A stretch of DNA of 64,000 bases from Acholoe squamosa (Eukaryota > Annelida > Polychaeta > Phyllodocida > Polynoidae), in NCBI GenBank assembly GCA_949317995.1, contig OX439036.1, positions 88,077,920 to 88,141,919 of the forward strand, read 5' to 3'. Numbering within the stretch: position 1 is the first letter of the stretch; each line of letters starts with the position of its first letter. A program made the translations under genes and the position numbers. Below are positions 30,101-41,410 of the stretch, piece after piece. The notes under the pieces are model-generated. The model ran no database searches, was not told where the DNA came from, and saw only the letters and a program-made list of their open reading frames with translations.

Positions 30101-33100
30101 TGAAACACCCAAGGGTGGTGCCCTCAAAAGGTCCCCAATAACTGTCTTGGATTTAAAGGTCCCTTGACTTCAACTTTCTAAAGACATCAACTGAAGTCGA
30201 CCTAGAACAGACTAAAATAAATCATAGTCATAGTGTCAGCGAGTGTTGCTCTAATACTAAAATGGATAGAACCTGGTTCACAAAGTACAAAGCATTAGGG
30301 GTCTTTTTTTCCTTTTTTTTAGCTGAAGTGTGAAATGACACACTAATGAAAATGCTCGCACATCGATATATAACCATCTACCCTCATATTCTGATAGAAT
30401 ATGAGGCATCCCCAAAACGCTCAAAGAATAAATCCTTACAGAAGCACTACACCATATTCTGTGATCTCTGTCACGCACTAAAATCTGTTTGACTTGTTCT
30501 AATGGTATACATCTATTCCGATCTGAGCCAAATTCCTTTATATAGCTCCCTTAACCCACCTAACAAGGATACATCAACAATCTTAGTTTACAATAGCGAA
30601 AATGCAAAGCGAAAATGAAAAGCCCACATCACTCTTGCTATACCAAGAAACACAAAATTGCTCAAAGTTCCTTGCCTTTACGCGAATAAATGGGGGACCA
30701 ATACTCGCGGAGATAATTGATGGGTATAAGGTTGGGGTTGTGTTGAGGGTTCTGAGACCGGGTGTTAGGGGTTGAAGAATAGTGGGTTGGTAGGGGAAAG
30801 GGCTGTTGGTCTTCCCTAGCAACCCTCGTCTTAGATCAGAGAAGAAGGCCCCAGCTTTAATTATTCATAAGGTGCCATGTCGACGCTGTACCAGCTAGCG
30901 CCTCCCTGGAGGATTGATCGTAAAGGCCCATTGATGCTATTCATAGCCATTATAGACCCCCTGCCATGCGGCGGCTGAGGCGATGGGTGGGGGAGGTGGG
31001 CGGTATAAGATTTTGGGGTGGGTTGTGATGTTAAGAGATTTAGGGTGTGAAGTTATTCTGGTCGTCGTCACACCTTGTGCACCCAATGTCAGTAGTGATT
31101 AGCAGATGGAAGTGGCTGCCACACAGAGGGTAATGTCCCAATTGGAGCAGCTTACCAACCCCATTGTTTGTGTATGGTAATGGTAGGCCGTCACAATGGC
31201 CGACTTGGGTACTAGTAATGGAAGTCGTGATCCAGTTACCATAGACTCTTTTTGATTGATAGGGGGGTTAAGTCTAGATCTGTCATCTAAATGGATAACT
31301 CTCAGTAAATGCCACTTGCCAGTCTCAAGTCAGTAACATTACCTGGGGTCGTGTCACTGCACTGTCACCATCCTGAGCTGCTGTCCCCCATGACTGTCAT
31401 CAACCCCAGTCTGCCCACTGGGTTTTCTGGCTAAGTGGAATTCTATTCTTACCTGCATTGCAACGGGTTGCAGGACAGCGAGTCTTGGGAATTCCTTCAA
31501 ATGGATAACAGATGAGCCTCTACAAGAGGATAGTCTACTGCGGCAAGAAGCGAAAATTATTGGGTATTAATATTCAATATTTTCAAGAATATGGCAAGTG
31601 CTGCATGTATTTTTATTGATATGCATGATACACCAATTCATCAGGGCTATTTATTTACCTGAACCCAAATATAAATCTATCTATTGATAGTGGTCATGAT
31701 CCTGATGTAGGACTGTTTGTTTCTGCAGTAATTGTTCCACCAGCACGGTCAGTTTCTATCAGTTGGCTAGGAAGATAGTGCATCATAAATCCAGAGATAT
31801 TCATCCCCAACAAGAACACTTCATTTATTACTGATAAACCTGTCTACTTTAAGGCTATAATAAACAGTTTATTGCGAGAGCAAATCACAATAGGTAGCAG
31901 CACCAGCGCAAGACGATTCCCCGTGAGCAGCTCCCAAGGAGTAGGACCTTGGGAGAGCAACTCACCTCTGGACTCACAACAGGGACTCATCAGTTTCCCA
32001 TTCTGGTAAGATTTTGGCAGCTAATTAACGTGGACGTGTTGGACTCTCCCTCATGTCAGTAAAACCAGCACTGGGCGAACTGAGCGAGGCCGGGTTAAGG
32101 CGTTACATGGACTAGAAAGACGACAGAGAGAAAGGGGGATTGACTGTGGGTGAGATAGAAAACTAAAAATGGAAACAGGGGCATTTGAATCAAAGAATAA
32201 AGAGAAGTCCAAAAAGTATATTGACATTTGAGTTAGCGAAGGGATATAGATAAATGATCGATGAAGGAAAAAAAGCATTTCAATGATAGATTGGTTGATG
32301 AAATGGCAAGGGTCAGCTTTTATTTGCAGAGAATAGTGCTCTATGTGAGATGAGCGTGGTTCTTACTAGTAATCTATTTATGTTTTTTTATATATTATGT
32401 CACAAAATATCTCTTGTTTAGCTTCAGTTTTAGCACGCTTACGAGACTGGAAATCATTATCCAAAAGGTTATATTAAGGTTGCAGTACACCAATTGACGG
32501 GAGGTGGCAGCAGGAGACACTTTTTAGCTCCGCACTGAAGGGTGTTGTACAAAGATTATTGGTCTAAAATCTGACAGTGGGTAGGCAAAACAGGCATCAA
32601 ATTAATCCTTAGGGTGTATATTAACCGATTTGAGTGTATTCAGGCTGATATTTGGTGGTAAGTTGAGGGGGTGCACTCTATTTAATTAGAGAATTTATTG
32701 AAATCATTCACTGCAAAACCCCCAAATCTGGGTATGTCCGCACTCTATGGCCGATAGCGGAAAAGTTAATTACATTGTACTACATCTCATGGCCCTAGAT
32801 TATTGGGAAAAATGTGTGCATACAAGAAAATATTAGTGGATAAGCCCAGAAATGTGCATGAATATTTTATTTTTGCCAATATGCTATATAGGCCAACAGT
32901 GGAAAAATAATTAATGTTTTGCAGCCTTAAGAGTCTATGAGAAGTCATGATACAGGGGTCAAATATATTCTTGTAACATAAATTGTGTCCATTCTAACAT
33001 GCTTATCAGGATGCTGATACCGTTATTCCCTCCACATTCCTTCCAAAATATCATTTAATATAACCTAAATCAACATAGCATCATAGGCTAGTTGTCTTCC

Positions 33101-34189
33101 TTGATTGGGCAACAGGAACTCTGACCAACTAATCGACCAAATTGTTGGTATTTGAAGGAAGGCAGGCAAGGGAGACAGACAAAAGGACGCTGTATCATTG
33201 TAATATAATAGTCCAACGTTTTGCCTCATTTGCTTGTGTCTCAGGATATAAATCTATCCTGAATGATAGCCGGCTAGAATTCCATAGAGCTCTAAACGGT
33301 TTAGTCCCTGTGTCTATCTCCCCCTATTCCAGTAGCAAAATGACCGTCGGATCGAAGCATCGTTTTATCGTAGCAGCTATTTGCCTGTAATAGGGGAGGT
33401 GAGGGGCGGCCGGACGGAGACAGATGTCCCTTTTAGCCGGCCAACCGGCAGACGGCACAATAAGTGGCTTTGGTGCAGACCTCTTCCATCCAGGGTCTGA
33501 TAGCAGCGTGTCTGTCCGCCTCCAGCCACCCCCACCCCTGTGTAATCAGGGCCCGGGAGCTGAAGGATGTAATGAGCATCATCCGACTGTCCCGCCCAAC
33601 TCACCTGCTCACCTGGCCCTGCCCTCTGCAGTCAGATCCTGGCAACTCTGCCCGTCCTGGCCCTGCCCCCAGCCCTGCTGAAGCAAGATATTGTTAACTG
33701 GGTCCTTTTTCACCTACGCTTGTGCCCTGCAGGTATTGTCGGCATATTATGCTCTCAGGCAATGCCTGATGGCTTTTTCCCCAGATTCTGGGGAGAGGTT
33801 CTATTGTACTACATTAGATGGCAGTTTTAGATTTCCAATCACAGTCTACATATCCAAACCTCTGTATTGGCCACTAGCTGGTCTGGAGCTGGTTCCGGCG
33901 ACACACACTGATAAGATAGGACCAGCATGTCCCTGGAAGTTGATGTGAACCAGGAACAAGGTACCCATCATGGTATGTCTTATCTGCAGGTTTTACCTCA
34001 ACCAGCAAAATTCAAAATGGCGGCTCCACCAGGCCTCCATACTGAGTCCTATAGAAGAGACATGTGTACGTGTACCTTTGGGGGTAAAAGGGTGCCCCTT
34101 GTGAGTAAGTGTGAAAACAGGGGATGATTGACTGCCTGTAAACATAATCCAATATACATGCAGGTAACCTGCCAATATTTCACCCTGGC
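27146..34189. other. Long intergenic stretch, no gene recognised
   Basis: Seven kilobases with only short frames of 60-100 codons and no recognisable domain, including 27151-27438 minus, 27941-28228 plus and 29046-29354 minus. A CpG-richer patch at 29700-29860 contains TCACGTCC and TGACGTCC. I cannot exclude unrecognised exons. Confidence 0.3.
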
Positions 34190-34386
34190 TCCTTCTCGCT
34201 GCAGTCAGACGCCACTAACTTTGCCCCATCCCATCCTGGGCCTGTCTCGCTGCAGTCAGACGCCACTAACTTTGCCCCATCCCATCCTGGGCCTGTCTCG
34301 CTGCAGTCAGACGCCACTAACTTTGCCCCATCCCATCCTGGACCTGTCTCGCTGCTGTCAGATGCCACTAACTCTGTCCCATCGTA
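34190..34386. repeat. 51-bp tandem repeat, about 3.8 units
   Basis: Unit starts CTCGCTGCAGTCAGACGCCA; starts at 34195, 34246, 34297 and 34348. Because 51 is a multiple of three, frames on both strands stay open and give repetitive peptides, probably meaningless. A related sequence occurs near 33630-33680. Confidence 0.9.
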
Positions 34387-35407
34387 GCCTATAATGTTCT
34401 TGCTAATGTTACCCATCCCACTTTGTCCTGTTCTGCACAGATCTGTGCTGCCCCAACCGCCACCCCCATCGCTCCAGTAATGATTATTCTTTACATTTCC
34501 CTGTTGCATTCCACTCATTAGTAACCTATAAAACTATGCTTTTTCCATCCTTCCCTGCTCCTACCCTGGCAATATTCCTTGTGCTGTGTTTTTCCCACTA
34601 TAGGGCCGCATCTACTGGCGACTGATGGACCATCCGTCAGCTTCCTCTGTTATATTTGTCATTGTTTTCTATGAAGTAAAAGACGGATGAAGGGAGACGG
34701 ATAGTCCATATGTGGGCAGTGGATGCGGCCCTTATGCTCTCCAACACTTGCGAACAACACATGCATTTAGGGCCATACTTTTTTTCTCTATACATGGTAT
34801 CTTGCTCTCTACGATTATGCCATTTCTTCCTCTTTTTTTTCTGTTGCTACTCTATTTCTTTCACCCACTTACACTCTGCACTGGCCTACAGCGCCCTATT
34901 CTATAATTGCCCTATTCTGTTTTGGTTGCTCTCCTTTAATCGGTTCCTTAGGGTTGGACCTGTACAGACTCTCCTCGCCATCCAACTTTACTCCAATATC
35001 CACTTCCCTTTATCACACAAGTTGAGGGTAGGTGATGGGTTCGTTATATTGTGACCAGGCAAGCCAAAACACCCCTCTGCAGGGAAATTCGTTATCAAAG
35101 TACATCTCAAAATCTTTAAAATGAGACATCATTGGCTTAAATATTCCCAGTAGTTATGTCAGAACCCCTCCTTGAACATAGGTCGTTATTCATATTTAAA
35201 ATCGAGGATTAAGCTCTAAATACATTATTAACCATAATAATGTCTAAAAACACAGTAGATCAGTCTTTTTTTATTAAAAATACATAACAATATGCTGATT
35301 TTTATCATAGATTTTGATCTAGAAGAAATTTTCCATTTCTGTTTTTGGTTTTTGGTGAATATCCCCGAAAATTGGCATAAAAATCTGCAAATTTTGATTA
35401 TTGGAAT

Positions 35408-35423
35408 GGTTGCCATGGCAACC
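35408..35423. promoter_or_regulatory. RFX-type X-box palindrome
   Basis: GGTTGCCATGGCAACC is a perfect 16-bp palindrome matching the consensus of RFX factors (GTTGCC...GGCAAC). Chance occurrence is possible. Confidence 0.35.
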
Positions 35424-35586
35424 AGGAACAGGCATATAGGTTGATTTTTCATGAACAATGTTCATTTTACCATCCAAATATGGGCCATTTGTACTGAAAA
35501 TGGTGCATTTTAAATGAGACCATTGAATTCTGCATCGAAAATTAGCATATTTTTATAATCATTTTAGAGTAATTTTGCCCCTCTAA

Positions 35587-35599
35587 TGCCCCCTGGTGG
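35587..35599 (-). promoter_or_regulatory. CTCF-like motif
   Basis: The minus strand reads CCACCAGGGGGCA, matching the core CTCF consensus of bilaterian animals. It lies ~165 bp from the RFX-type palindrome. No occupancy can be inferred. Confidence 0.35.
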
Positions 35600-36406
35600 C
35601 CAAATGGGGAATCAAAAATCCCCCGCGGAGGGGGATGTTTTACCTTGATGGGTCACAATTATAGCCACAAACATGCTTTGTACACCTAAATATATCAAAT
35701 CCAATAGTTAAAGAAGTTAAATGAAGGTAAAGGGTTTGCTATAGACCCAAAAATATGTAAAATGAAGGAAGTTGTCAGTTATATCCTGGTTGAAATATGT
35801 ATCTTCCCCTAATTACTTGAGGATACACATCCTGGCAAGAATTTGCTATCAGACTGGTGATCATTATACACATGGTGTGCTGTGTTGCATCACATAAAAA
35901 CAGGGTCGACCTGCGTCGACACAGGCATCTACGTAAAACGTAAATCCCTAGCCAGTTTCTTACCTATGAAGGAATGTTCACGAAGCAAACCTGTGAACAA
36001 TCCATGGGTAGGTGAACGGGCCAGGTGAATGTAAGAACCATGACGATGCTGAGTGACGGTGAGCAATAGGCTACTGTCACTGGGTATGTCCTTTGCTGGC
36101 CTATAGTCTACAGCTTACGTGCCCTTTGCTGGCCCATCTCAAAGCTACGGTGCTACTGCCATGCTGCTGTGCCCTTTGCTGGATCGCTCACTGCCTTTCG
36201 TCTCCCTCATGGTCTGGTGTGCTACTTTCATTGTATTTCACTCCATCATCCTTCAACTCTTACTCTGTCATTTCTACCATGCTGCTCTCAGACTCTCCTC
36301 TGTCTGTTCCACTGTGGATCTATACCCTGCATTGGCCTTTTCACTTCCACTTTACTCTAACCACACTTGCGCATGCCCCATTATGCCTGTGTTTGACCAG
36401 CCCACA

Positions 36407-36648
36407 AGGTCGAATCCCACATGGCGATTTAGGGTTCAAATATCTCTGCAATTTTGTCCCTTGCACTCTTGGGGCCATCCTGAGCCCCTATATCGCGAGG
36501 ATAACTGCTTAATTGGTCGCAATTCACTGTTGGATTTGGTATAAGTTGAACAATCCTTGCGATCTAAGAGCCCAGGAAGACCCCAAAATCGCAAGGGACA
36601 AAATCGCAGAGATATTTGAGCCCTAAATCGGCATGTGGGATTCGACCT
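36407..36648. mobile_element. Foldback MITE, ~58-bp arms
   Basis: Left end AGGTCGAATCCCACATG and right end CATGTGGGATTCGACCT are exact complements. Arms continue through GATTTAGGG and ATATCTCTGC with few mismatches. Flanked by ACA on both sides (36404-36406, 36649-36651). No coding potential. Confidence 0.75.
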
Positions 36649-37446
36649 ACAGTGTCCCATACCACCTATTATCCCTGTCTCATCGCAACGCGCTATTTGC
36701 TGATATTAGACTAAAGTCATATGCCGCACCGACCTGTTGACAGATTGCTGTAGAGTTGACCAGTCCCAAAGCTGTGGGAGGCAGTGTGAGTTAGGGTGGG
36801 CGAGCACCCCTCTCACCTACAGACAAACAGAGTTCCGTCTCAATGCAGGTTTGGGCGTTCTACTGATTCAATAACCTCTTCAAACCCTCCCCTGCCCTTG
36901 TCTCCCCCACAATCCGAAACCTCCTGGCCTGACACTGTATATGCAGAACGCACCTTCCACACAGGCAGGGCACAAGTAGAAGCAGGGACAGGAGTTTACC
37001 GAATGGACGGTGGGAATGAGAACAGCTGTTGGCCTGACTGGAGCTCTAGTTGGCTGTCAGGCCATGCGGGGCACTTCTTCCTGTAGGCGGGGTAGAGGGA
37101 GGGGTGGACAGACCATGCAGTAAGGGATTATGGGTGGGTTTATGGATGGTTCCATGCCCGGTCCATCGAGGATAAAGCTGCCTCCTTCCACACCATCCAC
37201 TCCTCAAAACTAACTTCTCTCTTTAACCTCACGCCTTTCTCAGTCCGCCTTAATCCTAGTCGTGCCCTATCCCATTTTGCCCTGACCCCTAGGTTGGCTT
37301 ATAATTCTCAGTCCGGTAGCACATAACCCATCCTAACCCTTTCAATGGCACACTACCCCGCCCAGCGCACTCAATGTTCAGACACTATCCTCATCAAAAT
37401 TTCTAAAAAGGTACCGTTCCATATTATGACAAATTTCCTGGTATAG
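36649..37446. other. Intergenic stretch, nothing recognised
   Basis: A frame at 36796-37086 has no recognisable domain. Confidence 0.35.
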
Positions 37447-37940
37447 TGAACAAGTAATCAATGGATAATTCATGACGAGTGTGTGTTAGTGAAAATGACA
37501 CAAGTGTCATTAGCCTTTGCTAACACACACGAGTCATGAACTATCCATTGACTACTTATTTTATTCCACGAAACCAATAAATAATCAATAGAATACCAAT
37601 AAATTCAAGTTGAAAACAAAAATTATTCCCCCTCCCTGGGACTCGAAGCCAGCCATTGTGTGTACATGATCAGTACATACACCTCGGCACCCGGCAGCGG
37701 ACAGCGACAGCCCCGGTGTCAGCTCGGCATTGAATGCGTCTCGGTTATGGTAGCGGACACACGGCGAAAAAAAGATGCCCCTTACCGTGTTACTAACTGT
37801 TAGACTAGAAATACACCTCGTCGCCCGGCAGCGGACAGCGACAGCGCACACGCCGAAAAAAAGATGCTTCTCGTGGTTATGTTTGTGTAAAATACACCTC
37901 GTCGTCCGGCAGCAGACAGCCCACACGCCGAAAAAAAGAT

Positions 37941-38017
37941 GCGCCTGGAGCGGGAATCGATCCGCGGACCTCTGATGGCTGAGCGCAAAGCGCTAACCGC
38001 TATACCACCGTGTCTCC
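37941..38017 (-). ncRNA. tRNA-derived unit with A- and B-box-like sequences
   Basis: The minus strand reads GGAGACACGGTGGTATAGCG at its start, with A-box-like TGGTATAGCGGTTA and B-box-like GGATCGATTCC. A run of Ts follows (GCATCTTTTTTT), a Pol III-type terminator. The acceptor stem does not pair, so it is a SINE-like head and not a functional tRNA. Confidence 0.6.
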
Positions 38018-38141
38018 TCCTTCAGCCCCAGTCTCGGCTTGGCTATGTTTGACAGTAGGGAACAAAAATATATGCCCGGACCGGGACTCGTCCCGCCTAC
38101 CTCTACAAGCTTACCAAGCAAACCCAGACCATCACACGTCA

Positions 38142-38212
38142 GTCCCTGTGGCGCAATGCATAGTGTGTTGGATTAGGCATCTGAGACTGCAGGTTCAAGC
38201 CCTGCCCAGGTC
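38142..38212 (+). ncRNA. Second tRNA-derived unit, opposite orientation
   Basis: Starts GTCCCTGTGGCGCAATGCAT, resembling animal tRNA-Arg starts (GGCxCTGTGGCGCAATGGAT), with B-box-like GGTTCAAGCCC. The anticodon arm carries wobble pairs and acceptor pairing is imperfect, so it is a pseudogene or SINE head. Confidence 0.6.
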
Positions 38213-38430
38213 AAAAGATTTCATTGGTTTTAACATGTAACATATGACATGTAAGGACATGAGAGGCATGTGGTTATCGATGGATAACCCGCACCGGGCA
38301 CAGGTTATCCATGGATAACCACACGCCTTACAAAATTGATGTTACAGCCTACAGGGTGTGCAATATCGACAGATATGTGGATGCGAATAGCCACCAAAAA
38401 GCACCCAGTAACCCAGAAATCGTGGAATAA

Positions 38431-41350
38431 GCATGAATGCCCTCCTTCTCCCATAGTTATTGGAATGTTATCTGAGCATATTGTGGATTTTCCACAAAAT
38501 TTTTCTCAAATATAAAGCATAAACGATAACACAAAGTTGGTGAAGATGAAGATGGTGTCCGCCTTAACACTGAATGCGGTGCTGGGGTGTACATCATGCC
38601 ATGTTATGTTTAATGTGACCTACCCACACTACTATCCAATACCCCCTTCCCCCGGGGTCCCTCCCTCACATCCAAATGCATACAGAACGTCTAATAGATA
38701 AGGTATTTGAAGTTGACTTCAAAGGCAGTGGGCTCTCTGATTCATATGAGGTGATTGCATTCTAATATTCAAAACGTGTCAGCAGCCGGCAGATATTTTC
38801 TTCTGATTTATTGTTGCTCCCAACCCTTTTCTATGCATCAGTGGAAGCTCCTGTAGAAATGCCTCCGCCCTGCTTTGGCACTGAAAATCGGTCTTTTGAT
38901 GGCGATCGTGTCATCCTTAATCTTAATATTCCATCTTCCATTTCCTAAACGCCTTTACCCCTGTTCCTTTCATGGCTGAGTCCAGTTGTCCCCACCCGGT
39001 GTTACTTCATCTACCGTTATCTGTATACCTGTACCATACTCCCGATGTTTATACATGGGTCATTCTAGCCGTACCCATCATTCAAAACGAATCTCATTTT
39101 CTTTGAATTCGCTCTCTTTTACTGTATAACTCTTTGAGGGTTGTCCTCACCAGATATCAGATAATCAGGTTGCCATTCCTTGAGCACCATCAACTGCTGA
39201 TACTATATATGATTCGATTTTCAGGAGGGGTAATTTTTAAAATATGAGTTGAATAAGAGTTGGAAAAAATATTTTCTCTGCAACATAAAGTTCACAAATA
39301 TATATTCGTGATTTTCAGATCCCCTATGGTAACCAACAATGTAGAGAGCACAATACAGGACGTTGTAGAATTCTTCACAAATCGCGCCAGGGGACATGGT
39401 CGGCAGTTAAATTATTTGCTCATATAAAAATCATTGTTAGAAAATCTGCGAGTATCCTTTTTTTGTTGAAAACTGCAGAGGCGGTTTGGATGAAATCAGT
39501 TGTCCCGCACCATCAAGAAAGATTCCACCCCCCCCCCCTTGTCAAAGGAATGGCCACTACCTTGGTTAAGTACCTTATTTCATCCCTGTGAAAGACTTGA
39601 GGCAGACATGAGGGAGAGGTCAGTTACACGTTATTACTGTTCTTCCTCTCAGTCAACCATTTTCTGAGAGTTTCGGTCGGGTTCCCTCCGGCATGATTAC
39701 AGCTGGGGTTTTGAGATCAATTCTCAGAGCACGGACGCCTACAATCTCTCCACATGCATGATTTCCCGCACTGCCAACTACTTTTAAACGATGCGCTTTT
39801 CCATGGTCTCATTGATTTGTCAGAGCACGCTTTATATCAGCCCAACCTGCACTGGCTCACGCAACCACTGGCAAATGTACTACTCCCAAGTGGTAGGTGT
39901 GCCGAGACATCGCCGCATTCAAACCACAATTAGTGGTAGAATAATAGCCTTTGTCCTTTTTATGCAGACTAATATTGTCTAATAGACCCTCATTAACGAT
40001 TCTACGGAGTGACTCAAGAGATAAGTTTTTTCCCCTGTGGTCACTTGTTGCAGCTTGGGGCGGTTGAACTCCTTGAGCACCGCGGTGAGGCGGATAAAAT
40101 GGGGAAGGTGAGCTGCTCTTCGTATATATATACTGACAGATTCCCTTGTGAGCATAATGCCAGTCAATTTATTCTGGCCTGTGTGGATGGCAGCACCCCT
40201 CAGGAATGCCTGCCCTCTGAGGGCCCAGCAGGCGTGCAGGGGGATGCCGTGAATGTCGCCTCCTGCTCGCCTATTGCTCGCATAGCGCTTGCCGAGCTGC
40301 TCTCGGAACCGTTCGCCACACGGCGGAGAGAGCCCATGTTTTATTCAGCTCTAAGTTCCTTCTTCTGACAGCAGCATGTTCGGAATAAAGGAAATATTAA
40401 AGTCAGCACGGTGGAGTAGTGTTCTGTATTCAAGGTGGCGTAGTCTATAGGGGAAGCTCCCACCCCCAACCCACCCACCCCCTACTTCCCACAAGCTGGA
40501 AGCTTCCTCAGTACTTCCATCCATACTCATAACCACAGCCACCTCCTCAGCTGGCGCCCACACCTTCCACTGTCTCAAAATAGCATTAAGAATACATTCG
40601 AAAATGATGTAGCATGCATTATTTAAGAAGTCCGTGGAATAAACTAGTCCCACGTGTCTAGTTCGTCCAGGCGGGCGGTAATGATAACCAGAATCCAATT
40701 GAAAATTTTAAGTACCTGGTAGTCTGAAACTTTAAAATATTCATAGCCGTGGCGGTTGCGGCGCCAGTCATAAACTGACTTCCTGTTGAATACAATCACC
40801 CAATATGGATGTACACTCAGTTTACGTGCGTACAGCCTCATTGAAATATTAAAACAGGATTTTATTGGGTATAGATATGGAAGTCACTAAGGAACTTGTA
40901 TAATCAGATCCAGTTACTGCCGAGGGGGAGCAAGCAGCCGTAGTCTATACACGCAGATAAATAACACTTTTCCTCACCAGGATTCTATTCAATAGGACGT
41001 TTTTATATAATGCATTTGTTCATATTAGTAAACTAAGTTCTGGAAGTCATTGCTTTGTGTAGTACAATTTCGACCAGCCCTGTGACTGCAAATTCTTGTG
41101 CTAGTTGTATGGAAGTTTTGGCACAACTTAAATTACCCAGTCGTAGTATGGAAATGTCCTCCAGGCTCTTATCATAACCAAGTACCAAGGTCTCTTGAAA
41201 AATAATTTTCGGCAAGATCATGTGCCGCCTCTGTATTGTATCAACTTCTCTCGTGCCTGTAGGCAATGTCCTTGTCTCCATCAACCATTGATAACATTAG
41301 GGTGTTGGTTAGAAGTCTGCGCAAGTTTGCCACATGGAGCATGAAGGACA
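38431..41350. other. Intergenic stretch, nothing recognised
   Basis: Frames such as 40009-40368 plus (119 codons) and 40351-40698 minus overlap other frames and show no known domain. An old coding remnant cannot be ruled out. Confidence 0.3.

Positions 41351-41408
<58 letters not shown>
41351..41408. repeat. (GA)n microsatellite
   Basis: About 28 GA dinucleotides. It produces Arg-Glu or Leu-Ser repeat peptides in overlapping frames that are not genes. Confidence 0.95.

Positions 41409-41410
<2 letters not shown>

Larger units (their letters stand above)
34387..36406. other. Intergenic stretch
   Basis: No gene recognised; short frames only. Two transcription-factor-like motifs inside are listed separately. 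Confidence 0.35.
37447..38430. mobile_element. Composite repeat with two divergent tRNA-derived heads, copy 1
   Basis: The left end (37450-37558) is a long hairpin starting TGAACAAGTAATCAATGG, arms ~40 bp, with AATGACAC and GTGTCATT at its centre. Then come tandem modules containing CCGGCAGCGGACAGCGACAG and AAAAAAAGATG, a tRNA-like unit on the minus strand (37941-38017) and a different tRNA-like unit on the plus strand (38142-38212). Next is a palindromic pair around GGTTATCCATGGATAACC (38270-38320) and a unique tail ending near GAAATCGTGG. The whole unit recurs in inverted orientation at 61707-62672 with the same module order, so it is one repeat family rather than a chance cluster. Class unknown; no target duplication seen. 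Confidence 0.75.

Noticed and set aside
37941-38017. A functional tRNA gene
   Set aside because: A- and B-box-like sequences are present but the acceptor stem does not pair, and the unit is embedded in a repeat with a second copy at 62121.
38142-38212. A functional tRNA-Arg-like gene
   Set aside because: Start resembles tRNA-Arg, but the anticodon arm and acceptor stem are imperfect and it recurs inside the same repeat at 61917.
40009-40368. 119-codon frame as a secreted Cys-containing protein
   Set aside because: No signal peptide and no recognised domain; overlaps another frame on the opposite strand.
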